Positions 8,303 to 16,494 of a stretch of 64,000 bases of DNA are shown piece by piece. The translations under genes were made by a program, and so were the position numbers. The notes beneath the pieces are model-generated. The model was not told where the DNA came from. It ran no database searches and worked only from the letters and a program-made list of their open reading frames with translations. Source of the DNA: Mobilicoccus sp032056465 (GTDB lineage Bacteria > Actinomycetota > Actinomycetes > Actinomycetales > Dermatophilaceae); assembly GCF_032056465.1 (NCBI RefSeq), contig NZ_DAMBCL010000006.1, one strand, 5' to 3'. Position 1 is the first letter of the stretch; each line of letters opens with the position of its first letter.

Positions 8303-8393
8303 ACTCCGCACCGGAAACCACCGCTCCGCACCTGAACGTTCGCGAGGGATGAGGTGGTTTCCGGTGCGCAGTGGGGTTTCCGGTGTGGAGTGG
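8303..8393. repeat. Intergenic palindrome with TTTCCGGTG repeats, copy 1
   Basis: Arms at 8303-8322 and 8353-8372 pair over 20 bases with one mismatch. The core is GCACCGGAAACCACC against GGTGGTTTCCGGTGC. The loop holds a degraded copy (GCTCCGCACCTGAAC). The right arm is followed by a 19-base tandem pair (8356-8374 and 8375-8393), each starting GGTTTCCGGTG. The same motif recurs in intergenic DNA near 12307-12368 and, weaker, at 34102-34139. Confidence 0.65.
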
Positions 8394-8506
8394 GGAGGAG
8401 TACGGGGAGTCGGCACCGCTCCACAGGGTTCGCCGGGGGTCGGTGTCGTCCACAGACGTCGGTGCGGGGTGCGGCGGTACCCGTGGCGCGGCGCAGAGTG
8501 GTCGGC

Positions 8507-9508
8507 ATGGTCGTGCCCGAACACCTGCTTCGGCAGCTCTCCCAGCTCCACGGGCAGGGTGTCTTCTCGGCGGTGGAGGCAGGGCGCGTCGGGGTGTCCG
8601 GGCCGGTGTTGGCCCGGTGGGTGGCACGCGGGATCGTCCTGCGCGTGATCCACGGGTGGTACGTGCTCGCCGGTGAGGCCGGAGCCCGCCCGGATCGGCA
8701 CGACTGCGTGCTCGCCGCCGTGCTCGCGGCCTACGACGGCGCCGTCGTCGCGAGCCACCACAGCGCGCTTCGGATGCACGGCCTACCCGTGTTCGGCTGC
8801 CCCGACGAGGTGCACGTCACGCACCGGCGACGTCCGTCGATCCGGATCGGCCGCGGATACGTCGTCCACGCCGCCGACCCCGTCGCGGTCGCCTCGGCCC
8901 ACTCCGTACCGGCGGGAGCGCTGGCCGCGGTCCCCGTCGCGGCGGCCCTCGTGCAGTGCGGACTCCGGTTCGGGCCGGTGCCGTTGCTCGTCGCAGGAGA
9001 CGCCGCGCTGCTGGAACGACGGGTGGCTCCGCCCGAGATCGACGAGATGGTCCATTCGTACGCGCACGCGCCGGGGATGGCGGCGGTGCGCCGAGCGGTG
9101 CCGCTGCTCGACCCGCGCAGCGAGTCGGTGGGTGAGTCGCTGCTCCGGTACGCCCTGCACCTACTGGGGTGGGCCGTCGAGAGCCAGTACCGCCCTCCGG
9201 GGGTGGCGCGGCGCTGCGACATGCTGCTGCTCGGCACGCGGCTCGTGGTGGAGTTCGACGGGATGGCGAAGTTCACCACCGGCCGAGCGGTGGACACCGT
9301 AGGCGCGACCCAGGCCGCCGTACGGTCGGCCGTGACGTCGGTGTTCGACCGCGACGAGGAACTCGCCGGCCGCGGACTGCACGTCCTGCACGTCACCTGG
9401 CGGCAGCTGCTCGATTCCGACGGCACGCTACGGCTCGCAGACCTCCGACGTCGTGTCCGCACCCGGCTCGCCGCGATCCGTGAGCAGGAGTCGCAGGGAG
9501 CCGGGTGA
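8507..9508 (+). CDS. AbiEi-type winged-helix protein with DUF559/Vsr-like nuclease domain
   Basis: Function not known experimentally. The first ~60 residues (VVPEHLLRQLSQLHGQGVFS through VIHGWYVL) match the winged-helix N-domain of AbiEi antitoxins of type IV toxin-antitoxin systems. The last third matches the DUF559 (Vsr-like) PD-(D/E)XK fold: SVGESLLRYALHLLGW, RRCDMLLLG and LVVEFDGMAKF carry the expected Glu, Asp and E-x-D...K residues, so the nuclease site looks intact. No AbiEii-type nucleotidyltransferase toxin gene lies beside it. Such stand-alone fusions are frequent in actinobacteria. The ATG was chosen at the start of the conserved domain; a GTG at 8483 is an alternative. Confidence 0.7.
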   Translation: MVVPEHLLRQLSQLHGQGVFSAVEAGRVGVSGPVLARWVARGIVLRVIHGWYVLAGEAGARPDRHDCVLAAVLAAYDGAVVASHHSALRMHGLPVFGCPDEVHVTHRRRPSIRIGRGYVVHAADPVAVASAHSVPAGALAAVPVAAALVQCGLRFGPVPLLVAGDAALLERRVAPPEIDEMVHSYAHAPGMAAVRRAVPLLDPRSESVGESLLRYALHLLGWAVESQYRPPGVARRCDMLLLGTRLVVEFDGMAKFTTGRAVDTVGATQAAVRSAVTSVFDRDEELAGRGLHVLHVTWRQLLDSDGTLRLADLRRRVRTRLAAIREQESQGAG

Positions 9509-9676
9509 GCACGATCCGGGCGCCCGGCGGGTCGATGTCGAACCCACGTTCCACCCGGCCCGGACCAGTGTCGGCGCGGAGAGGGCGTGTCCACGGTCCA
9601 GGGCGTCCGGCGACACTCCGAGGGCATCGTCATGGCCCGCCCGGCGTGCAGAGGCCACCCCGTGCGACGTCGCCCC

Positions 9677-10369
9677 TCACCGGGGGAGGCGACCGAGCAG
9701 GGTCGCCACCTCCTTCGCCTCGCCTCGGGCGATCCCCCGGTCACCCTCGGTGCGGGGGGCCCACGGCATCATCCACACGCTCGAGGCGGCGACCGAGCGC
9801 CCCCTGCGGGCGACCACCGTCGAGCGCCCCCACGGGTAGTCGGCCACGGAACCATCGCGGTAGTTCAGGGCCTGGGTGTTGAGGGCGACGGACTCGTCCC
9901 ACCTGCCCTTGACCGGCATTCGCACGGCCCACGCGCTGCGTCCAACAACCGTGTCGGTGCTCTGGCAGCGGCGGGCGGCACCCCTGACCTGTGCCATGAG
10001 GAGCTTTGCCGACGCGACATCTCGCATGACGATCCCCGCCTGCATCGAACCGCTCTCGGCGGTGTCGCTCACCGTCACGCCGAACAGGCTCGCGCGTCGT
10101 CGCGCGAGCGCGGGCAGCGCGCCCGACCCCAGCCAGCACAGACCGAGGATGTCGGTCGAGGAGTCCCGCGACATCCGCGAGGTGAACCGGAACCCGGCCG
10201 GCATCCGCCCGACGTTCGCCACCGGCGGCTTGGCTGCCGCGGTCGACGCGTGGGTCGGCGTGGCCGTGTGTGTCGGTGTGGCCGTGACCGCTTTCGCGGG
10301 GCCGGTCGCGGCGCCACCGGCGACGAGCGCGAACGCGATGCCGCCGGCGACGACGATGCTGCGTGCCAT
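9677..10369 (-). CDS. Secreted protein of unknown function
   Basis: Family not recognised. The 230-residue product starts MARSIVVAGGIAFALVAGGA, a clear signal peptide with an Ala-rich cleavage region. A Thr/Pro/Ala linker follows (TPTHTATPTHAS), then a domain of about 180 residues with two cysteines (LGLCWLGS and AARRCQSTD) that could form a disulfide. GGGAGG sits five bases before the ATG. It lies 31 bases after the end of another secreted gene transcribed the same way, so the two probably form an operon of exported proteins. Confidence 0.7.
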   Translation of the reverse strand: MARSIVVAGGIAFALVAGGAATGPAKAVTATPTHTATPTHASTAAAKPPVANVGRMPAGFRFTSRMSRDSSTDILGLCWLGSGALPALARRRASLFGVTVSDTAESGSMQAGIVMRDVASAKLLMAQVRGAARRCQSTDTVVGRSAWAVRMPVKGRWDESVALNTQALNYRDGSVADYPWGRSTVVARRGRSVAASSVWMMPWAPRTEGDRGIARGEAKEVATLLGRLPR

Positions 10370-10400
10370 CGGACCTCCCGGGTGCAGTTGTGGGTCGTCG

Positions 10401-11267
10401 TCAGCTGAAGCAGCGCTGACCACGGTCGAGCTGAAGTCGGCTCACCCGTTCGCCACGGATGTCGGCGGTGTCGTCGGCATCGACCGGTCCCGCTCCGGGG
10501 AAGTGGATGCCGAGCACCGGCCCGTTGCTGCCGCGAGCGTCGACACCGGGGCGGGTGCGGTAGTCGCGGCCCACGGCGATGTAATCCCACGTGTTCACGT
10601 CGAGGCGGGTGCGCGTGAACCGGTAGATCGACCGGGCCTTGGCATAGGTGTCGCCGACGCCGAGACCCTCGGCGGTCAGGACGTCCTTGCGGGCGGTGAT
10701 GAACGCCAGGCGACCGTCGGGGTTGAAGACGACCGTGTCCGCGAGCGAGGACGTCGCGGATACGCACAGATGGCGGTCACGGACCCGCAGGCTCGGATCG
10801 GCCTGCCGTGCCTGGGCGACGGTCATGCCGAGGCGAAGGTTGCCGAGTCCGTCGAAGGTGAGCCGCGCGGGTCGGTAGCGGCGGACGACGCTCGGGCGCG
10901 GAGTCTTGGCGTTGATGGTGACTCGCGTCGTGGCCCGATCGGGGTAGCGCAGCCCGGCGCCGCGCCCGAGAACCCCCAGCGTGACCGTGTACACCCCGTC
11001 GGTGCGTAGAAGGAGCGTCGCCGTCTTCCGCGCCGTCCCGAGCCTGACCTGCTGCCGGAACCCGCGGGGGCCGGTGATCGTCGCGGTTGGGGCGGACTTC
11101 GCCGGTAGCCCCCGCAGACTCACGGTCAGCGTCCGGGGCGCCGCGACGGCGGTCGACGTGGCCGCCGTGGTCGGAACGGCCCACGAGCCGGAGGCCGTCG
11201 CGGAGGCGGGCGGCGCCGTCAACGCGAGCGTGGTCGCCGTGGCGGTGATGAGGGCGGCGCGTCTCAT
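10401..11267 (-). CDS. Secreted protein of unknown function
   Basis: No family recognised. The 288-residue product has a signal peptide (MRRAALITATATTLALTAPPASA) and a first domain that looks Ig-like or all-beta (LTVSLRGLPAKSAPTATITG). A second domain starts LRLGMTVAQARQADPSLRV, a repeat-like phrase also found in BLIP/SmpA-related bacterial lipoproteins, and the C-terminus is RLQLDRGQRCFS. AGAGGAAG precedes the ATG. It is the upstream member of a two-gene unit with the next secreted gene. Confidence 0.7.
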   Translation of the reverse strand: MRRAALITATATTLALTAPPASATASGSWAVPTTAATSTAVAAPRTLTVSLRGLPAKSAPTATITGPRGFRQQVRLGTARKTATLLLRTDGVYTVTLGVLGRGAGLRYPDRATTRVTINAKTPRPSVVRRYRPARLTFDGLGNLRLGMTVAQARQADPSLRVRDRHLCVSATSSLADTVVFNPDGRLAFITARKDVLTAEGLGVGDTYAKARSIYRFTRTRLDVNTWDYIAVGRDYRTRPGVDARGSNGPVLGIHFPGAGPVDADDTADIRGERVSRLQLDRGQRCFS

Positions 11268-11579
11268 CTGTCTTCCTCTCTCTGGTCGGCGTCCACCCAG
11301 AGGGACCGACCCGGGGGAGATCGGACCTGAGCGGGGCGAGGGGAGTGGCGCGGCGCACTGCCGGCGAGTGGACGCTACTCCGCCGGGGTCTCGCGTGGAT
11401 GCCCCCCGAGTGGGTGACGCGCCGAACGCCGCGCCATGGCGCCGGCCGCTCGACCATGGTGGTGCGATCGCCGCCACGGATCGACCTCACCGAACACTCG
11501 GGCCGGGGTCCCTCGCTGGCGTGTCGCACGTGCTCAGCGACGGCGCGTCGGCGTCGTCGCCCGATCGAGAGGGTTCGAC
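11268..11579. other. Divergent intergenic region between two secreted-protein genes
   Basis: 312 bases separate the outward-facing starts at 11267 and 11580. Apart from the two ribosome-binding sites (GAGGAAG on the minus strand and GAGAGGG on the plus strand) I see no repeat, RNA or convincing -35/-10 pair. Confidence 0.4.
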
Positions 11580-12269
11580 ATGGTCCGTCACCGCCGCCCC
11601 GTCGTCGCCGGAATGGCCGCCGTCGTCCTCGCGGGTGGAGCGACGCTCGCCGGCGGGACGGCCGGGGCCGCGACCCCCGTCGCCATGACGCCCACCGCGC
11701 GGCCGGTCCCGCGGATGACCGTGAAGGTCGTGGACCCATGGCGCGATGGTTCGACGCGCCGGGCGATCGCCGCGAAATCCGTGACGAGGGTCACCGGCAG
11801 CTGCTCCGACTCCACGATCTCCGGTCGTCGAGACGCCTATCGGTGCTTCCTCGGGAACCTGGTGCTCGATCCGTGCTTCGTCAACCCCCGCTCGTCTCGA
11901 CAGATCGCCTGTCCAGGAGGAAGCCGCACCGGCTGGCTCGTCGCGACGAACGTCAGGACGCGCCGGAGCGCGGCCGGCTCGTCGCCGACGAAGGGCAGGA
12001 TCTTCCAGGTGCGCCTCGTCAACGGCGCAATGTGCTACCGCGCGACCGGGGCCTTCCCTCCGGGGCCGCGGGGATGGGAGGCCGGCGCCGGCGCCTGTCG
12101 CGGCGGACCGTTCAAGAACGAGGACGACCTGTGGCGGGTCGGGGATCGATCCACTGAGTCCCCCGCCTTCTATCCCCTCGTCTCCCGCGGTTCCGGCCGG
12201 TGGGCGGCGGCGGTCGAACGCGTCGAGGGGCGGGTCACCCTGTTCCCCGTGCGCACGGCGTGGCGGTGA
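11580..12269 (+). CDS. Small secreted cysteine-containing protein of unknown function
   Basis: Not a recognised family. The 229-residue product begins MVRHRRPVVAGMAAVVLAGG, a signal peptide ending near AGAATPVA. The mature part has six cysteines (GSCSDS, YRCFLGN, DPCFVNP, QIACPGG, AMCYRAT, GACRGG), compatible with three disulfides outside the cell. The ATG has GAGAGGG upstream. It is the third export-signal orphan in a row, and base composition is like its neighbours. Confidence 0.65.
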   Translation: MVRHRRPVVAGMAAVVLAGGATLAGGTAGAATPVAMTPTARPVPRMTVKVVDPWRDGSTRRAIAAKSVTRVTGSCSDSTISGRRDAYRCFLGNLVLDPCFVNPRSSRQIACPGGSRTGWLVATNVRTRRSAAGSSPTKGRIFQVRLVNGAMCYRATGAFPPGPRGWEAGAGACRGGPFKNEDDLWRVGDRSTESPAFYPLVSRGSGRWAAAVERVEGRVTLFPVRTAWR

Positions 12270-12306
12270 CCCCGCGCCGGATCGCACCGCCGCCCCGGGG
12301 CGCTGG

Positions 12307-12368
12307 GCACCAGGAAACCCCCTCTGCACACCGGAAACGCATGGGCAGAAGAGGGGGTATCCGGTGTG
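12307..12368. repeat. Intergenic palindrome with TTTCCGGTGTG core, copy 2
   Basis: CACACCGGAAAC at 12327-12338 is inverted against GTATCCGGTGTG at 12357-12368 (one mismatch), and CCCCCTCT at 12318-12325 against AGAGGGGG at 12350-12357. The two stems interleave, so they cannot form together. Copy 1 at 8303-8393 has the same layout of outer arms plus an inner third copy. This copy ends 37 bases before the DUF1810 start. Confidence 0.6.
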
Positions 12369-12393
12369 GGGTGACGCCTCGGGGTCTCTCCCG

Positions 12394-12399
12394 CAGGAT
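12394..12399 (+). promoter_or_regulatory. Possible leaderless -10 box (CAGGAT)
   Basis: CAGGAT followed by six bases and then ATG 12406. The same CAGGAT-N6-ATG stands before the DMT-like gene at 29931. It could instead act as a weak AGGA ribosome-binding site. Confidence 0.4.
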
Positions 12400-12405
12400 G
12401 GACCC

Positions 12406-12861
12406 ATGAGCGATCTCGAGCGGTTCGTCACGGCCCAGGACGGCGGCACCTACGACGCGGCGATCGCGGAGTTGCGGCGGGGGCGCAAGACGTCGCATTG
12501 GATGTGGTTCGTCTTTCCGCAGATCAGCGGGCTGGGACGGAGCCCGATGGCGCAGCGGTACGCGATCGCCGATCTCGCGGAGGCCCGGGCCTACCTCGCG
12601 CACCCCGTGCTCGGCCCGCGGCTCGTCCAGGCTGCGCAGTCGGCCCTGGACTCCGGGGTCACCGACGCCGTCACCCTGTTCGGCGGCATCGACGCGGTGA
12701 AGTTCCGCAGCTCCATGACGCTGTTCGAGGCCGCGGCCTCGGGCGAGGGGGCCGCGGCATCCGGTGAGGGGCAGGCCGGCGATGCCGACCGAGTGTTCGC
12801 GACGGCGCTGGAGACGTTCGCGAACGGCGAGCGCGACCCCGAGACCCTCCGACGCCTCTGA
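12406..12861 (+). CDS. DUF1810 family protein
   Basis: 151-residue cytoplasmic protein of the DUF1810 family, whose biochemical role is not established. The family signature is plain: LERFVTAQDGGTYDAAIAEL, then TSHWMWFVFPQISGLG and MAQRYAI. ARAYLAHPVLGPRL and a phenylalanine-rich end follow. A short Gly/Glu/Ala insertion (SGEGAAASGEGQAG) near residue 120 is longer than in relatives and arose from a small internal duplication. The start at the conserved MSDLERF was preferred to an upstream ATG at 12364. Confidence 0.85.
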   Translation: MSDLERFVTAQDGGTYDAAIAELRRGRKTSHWMWFVFPQISGLGRSPMAQRYAIADLAEARAYLAHPVLGPRLVQAAQSALDSGVTDAVTLFGGIDAVKFRSSMTLFEAAASGEGAAASGEGQAGDADRVFATALETFANGERDPETLRRL

Positions 12862-12953
12862 CCCCGTGCACGTCGAGGTCCGTCGCCGGCCGGTGCGTCC
12901 TGCCCGTGCCGCCGCCTCGTCGCCACCGCACCCGGCCGGGCCCGGGGGTCGCG

Positions 12954-12959
12954 TAGCGT
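12954..12959 (+). promoter_or_regulatory. Leaderless -10 box (TAGCGT)
   Basis: TAGCGT, seven bases, then ATG 12967. No ribosome-binding site is present. The spacing puts the transcription start at or next to the A of the start codon. Confidence 0.55.
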
Positions 12960-12966
12960 CGACGGC

Positions 12967-13731
12967 ATGAGTGCCGACGCCCGACGACGTGGGGCCGACG
13001 CCTTCACCCGAGGTGGTGGCGCCTACGAGCGACTCCGCCCCACGTACCCGCGGGCGGCCGTCGCCTGGGCGCTCGCCACCGCGCCTCCCGGCAGGGTGGC
13101 CGACGTCGGCGCGGGCACGGGCAAGCTCACCCACGTCCTGCTCGATCTCGGACGGGACGTCGTGGCTCTCGACCCGAGTCGAGACATGCTGGCCCGCCTC
13201 CGGGCGTCGAGTCGCGGGGCGTCCAGGACCGACCTCGACATCCGCGTGGGCCGCGGCGAGCAGACCGGGCTCGACGACGCCTCCGTCTCGGCCGTCGTCT
13301 ACGGGCAGGCGTGGCACTGGGTCGACGCCGACGTGGCGTGCGAGGAATCCGCTCGGATCCTGGTCCCCGGCGGCACCCTCGCGTTGGTGTGGAACCTCAT
13401 GGACGTGGACGACCCCGCGACGGCCGCCTGCCATCGCGCCATGCACGTGCTGTCGGAGGAGGGTGGGGAACACACCGATTCGGTCGCGGACGTCACCGCG
13501 GCCTTCGGGCGACGCGAATCGCGGACGTTCCGATGGTCGCGGCACCTCAACACTCGCGAGCTCGCCGACACCGTGACGACCCGGAGCTACTACCTCGCCG
13601 CCGACGAGCCCGATCGTGCACGTCTCCGTGCAGCGGTCGCCGCCGCCGTGACGCAGCACTTCGGGCCGCTCGGAGAGGCCGTGATCGAGGTCCCTCACCT
13701 CACCGAGGTCCACCGCTTCACCCGCGCCTGA
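12967..13731 (+). CDS. Class I SAM-dependent methyltransferase
   Basis: A 254-residue methyltransferase of the UbiE/COG2226 type; the substrate is not evident. Motif I is VADVGAGTGKLTHVLLDLG (SAM-binding), the acidic end of strand 2 is VVALDPSRDML, and VVYGQAWHWVD plus ALVWNLMDVDD are post-I motifs common in small-molecule methyltransferases of yeast TMT1-like type. It appears to be transcribed alone from a leaderless promoter. A GC-rich hairpin 124 bases past its stop may end the transcript. Confidence 0.85.
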   Translation: MSADARRRGADAFTRGGGAYERLRPTYPRAAVAWALATAPPGRVADVGAGTGKLTHVLLDLGRDVVALDPSRDMLARLRASSRGASRTDLDIRVGRGEQTGLDDASVSAVVYGQAWHWVDADVACEESARILVPGGTLALVWNLMDVDDPATAACHRAMHVLSEEGGEHTDSVADVTAAFGRRESRTFRWSRHLNTRELADTVTTRSYYLAADEPDRARLRAAVAAAVTQHFGPLGEAVIEVPHLTEVHRFTRA

Positions 13732-13854
13732 GACAGCCCTCGACGCCCGGACGGGCGCGGGCCGCGTCCGAGCGGGTCTTCGCCGCGACGCCGCGTTGCC
13801 GTGCCGCAGCGCCGCCTCGGCTACCCGTGACGGGCGCGACGGCCGCGACGCGAG

Positions 13855-13908
13855 GGCGCCCCGGCCCGCGCGAGGCGGGCCGGCCCGCGCGAGTCGGACC
13901 GGGGCGCC
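13855..13908. terminator. GC-rich hairpin between convergent genes
   Basis: Arms 13855-13868 and 13895-13908 match over 14 bases with one mismatch. The loop carries the direct repeat GGCCCGCGCGAG. There is no T-tract. It lies between the methyltransferase and the convergent protease gene and could serve both. Confidence 0.5.
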
Positions 13909-13926
13909 GGGGCGAGAGTCAGGAAC

Positions 13927-16211
13927 TCACTTGGTGAACGTGACGTCGACCTGCATCTCGTCGCCCTGCTTGGACATGCTCTTCACCGTGATCCGGGTGC
14001 CGGAGCCCGCGACCTTGGTCGAGTTCCACGGGTTCGCGGCCGACCAGTAGCGGTCCGGGTCGGAGTCGTCGAACGTCGGGATCGCCGGCTGCGACGGCAC
14101 ATCGACGGCGACACCGTTGCGGTGGAACGTCACCGGGTCGGTGGCCTCGAGGCCGAAGGTCGCGTCGAACGGCTGACGCCGGTTGCCGAGGCGCGCGCCG
14201 TTCGGGAACACGATCGGAGCCGGGCGGGCGTCGACCGGCAGGCTCTGTCCGGCGCCGGGGTGGACGCTCGTGTTGTTGTCCGAGACCGTGCCGTCCTGGA
14301 ACCAGACGAGCAGACCGTTCTGGTAGGGGTAGTGCTCGACGAAGTCGGGGCGGGTGTCGAGCCAGCCGAAGCTGTACGGGCCGGTGCGCAGGTACCTGTC
14401 GTACCCGGCGTAGACGCGGTTCTCGGCGAGGTAGGACTGCGGCACGGACTTCGTCACCGAGCCGTCGATGCGGCTGAAGCCCTTGGCGACCCATCCGTTG
14501 TCGCTCTCGGCGTCGTCGGAGAGCAACGTCGCGCCGTCGGCCGTGATCGTGATGTCGTCGATGAAGGCCCCGGCCTCGTGCATCGCCCCGTCGGTGGCGT
14601 AGCGGAACCGCACGTCGACCTTCGACCCGGCGAACGGGGTGAGGTCCCACGTCCGCTGTGTCCAGTCGGCCTTGCCTGTGAGGGACGGCGGCACCTGGGT
14701 CCACGTCGTCCCGCCGTCGCGGGAGACCTCGACGTGGAGGAAGTCGTAACCCTCCTCGATCTGGTGCTGCACCCACGCCGACAGGGAGGCGGTCGTGTGG
14801 CCGGTCAGGTCGACGGTGCGGCTCAGGGTGGTGTTGAGGTCGTCGTCGCTGCCGCTCCACCACTCCCCGGTGCCGGAGTGCGGGGTGTTGTAGTCCGTGC
14901 GCACCTTCTTGTCCGGCAGGTTGACGGCGATGGCCTGCGGAGTGTTGCGGCCGTCGCGGTCGGCCGGGCCGAGCTTGACGCGGGTGTTCGTGCCGTGGTG
15001 GACGGTCTTCACGTCGAGCCAGCCGAGCTGCAGCTTCTCCCACGGACCCATGTAGCCGGGCTTGCTGCCGATGTCGACGGTGCCGTCGCCGAGCCACGAC
15101 CCGGCGCTCATCAGCGTCCAGTGGCCGGTGCCGTTGTCGCCGCCGCGGGTGTCGTACAGGTCGGGCAGGCCGAGGTCGTGGCCGAACTCGTGTGTGAACA
15201 CGCCGAGGCCGCCGTTCTCGGGTTCGGTCGTGTAGTCACCGACCCACAGGCCGGTGGTGCCGATCTGCACGCCGCCGGCCTTGTTGCCCGTCGGTCCGGT
15301 CTTGCCGAACTGGGTGCCGTAGGCGTACCAACGATGCGACCAGATCGCGTCCTCGCCCTGCGCGCCGCCGCCGGCCTCCTCGCCCTCGCCGGCGTGAATG
15401 GCCTGGAAGTGGTCGATGTAGCCGTCGGGCTCGTTGAAGTCGCCGTCACCGTCGTAGTCGTACCGATCGACCTGATCGAACTGGGCGAGGTAGCTCTTGA
15501 TCTGGGCGTCGCTCCTGCCGGCGGCCTTCTGCGCCGCGTACCAGCCCTGCAGGCTGTCGCCGATGAACGACCAGGACCCCTCGGCCTCGCTCGTGCCGTC
15601 GCCCGGGACGGGGTTGTGGCCGTATCGAGCCTCGTTGTAGGGCACCGTCACCCAGTCGGACACGTCGCCGGAGGTGTCGAAGCGGCCGTTGGACTGCTTG
15701 AGGTAGAAGTCCCGGAACGACTCCCCGCCGCCGAACATGAGGTCGAGGTAGTGGGCGCGGGAGAAGTCGGGCTTCCAGATCGTCGTGTTGTCGTCGGTGG
15801 CGCTGCCGTCGTAGACGCGGTCGGGCTGCGGGATCTGGTTGTGCAGCGGACCGGGCGTGCCGCCGTGGGGGCTCTTGGTCCGGGTGCCGAACTCGGCGAG
15901 GACCGTGAACACCTTCTCGTGCCTGTCGACGTCGTAGTTGACGAACTTGCCCTTGCCGAGCTTGACGACCTTCTTGCCCTTCTTGTTGGTCGTCACGTTC
16001 GCCGTGCCCTTGATGACCTGCTCGGCCGCGGTCCGCGTGAGGGTGCGCTGCCGTTCCGAGAGGGGGCCGGGCCGGTCGTCGTCCCGGTGGGCGCGGACCG
16101 AGGGGTGCCCCGGATCGATCGGCGGGGATGCCGCCGCGCTCTGGGCGGGATGAGGCCTGCCGTGACCACCCCGAGGGTGAGGGCGGCGAAGGCCGCGGGT
16201 GTACGTCGCAT
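13927..16211 (-). CDS. Immune inhibitor A-type M6 metalloprotease, apparent one-base frameshift in the signal peptide
   Basis: A secreted zinc protease of the M6 (InhA) family, about 760 codons when both frames are joined. The zinc motif is HEFGHDLGLPD (HExxHxxGxxD). YDYDGDGDFNEPDGYIDHF and DNGTGHWTLMSAGSW are typical surrounding blocks, and a MAM-like carbohydrate-binding fold lies in the second half (TWTQVPPSLTGK, FIDDITITAD). The signal peptide MRRTPAAFAALTLGVVTAG starts at 16211, but after GLIP the frame must shift by one: the rest (AQSAAASPPIDPGHPSVRAH onward) is in another frame. One missing C in the C-runs at 16143-16149 explains it. From the first in-frame GTG (15996) the protein would lack an export signal. 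Confidence 0.8.
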
Positions 16212-16426
16212 GTCGGTGGTGCTTTCGTGAGTTGGGTCAGGGGTCCCCGAGTGAGCGAATCCTCGCGCGGTGAAAGCCCTTTCGGACCCCGAAGGAAGCG
16301 CTGTGATGCGCCTCACCGTGCGCTCGTGATGCGTCCCTCCCCCGGCCGGGGGCCCGGCCACCTCGGCGGCGCACGCCGCCCGGCAAGCCCGCACCACGAG
16401 CGTTTCGGCGCCTGGACCTGAACGCG

Positions 16427-16461
16427 GACGCGCCCCCCGCGGCGGTGGCAGGGGGCGCGTC
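16427..16461 (-). terminator. Terminator hairpin after the YihY/BrkB gene
   Basis: GACGCGCCCCC (16427-16437) and GGGGGCGCGTC (16451-16461) form a perfect 11-base stem with a 13-base loop, 33 bases past the stop of the gene to its right. No T-run follows. The same stem sequence recurs after putA. Confidence 0.6.
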
Positions 16462-16494
16462 GACGTGCGCGTCGAGGCTCGGGCGGACGAGGCC

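Larger units (their letters stand above)
8205..8506. other. Divergent intergenic region rbsR / AbiEi-like gene
   Basis: About 300 bases without a gene. The left part holds the rbs promoter and twin operators; the right part holds the TTTCCGGTG palindrome. CAGAGT seven bases before the ATG at 8507 is a possible -10 box for a leaderless start of the right-hand gene. Confidence 0.6.

Noticed and set aside
13732..13926. Short open frames between the methyltransferase and the protease
   Set aside because: They lack start signals and consist of Arg/Ala/Gly/Pro strings typical of GC-rich non-coding DNA; the region holds a hairpin.
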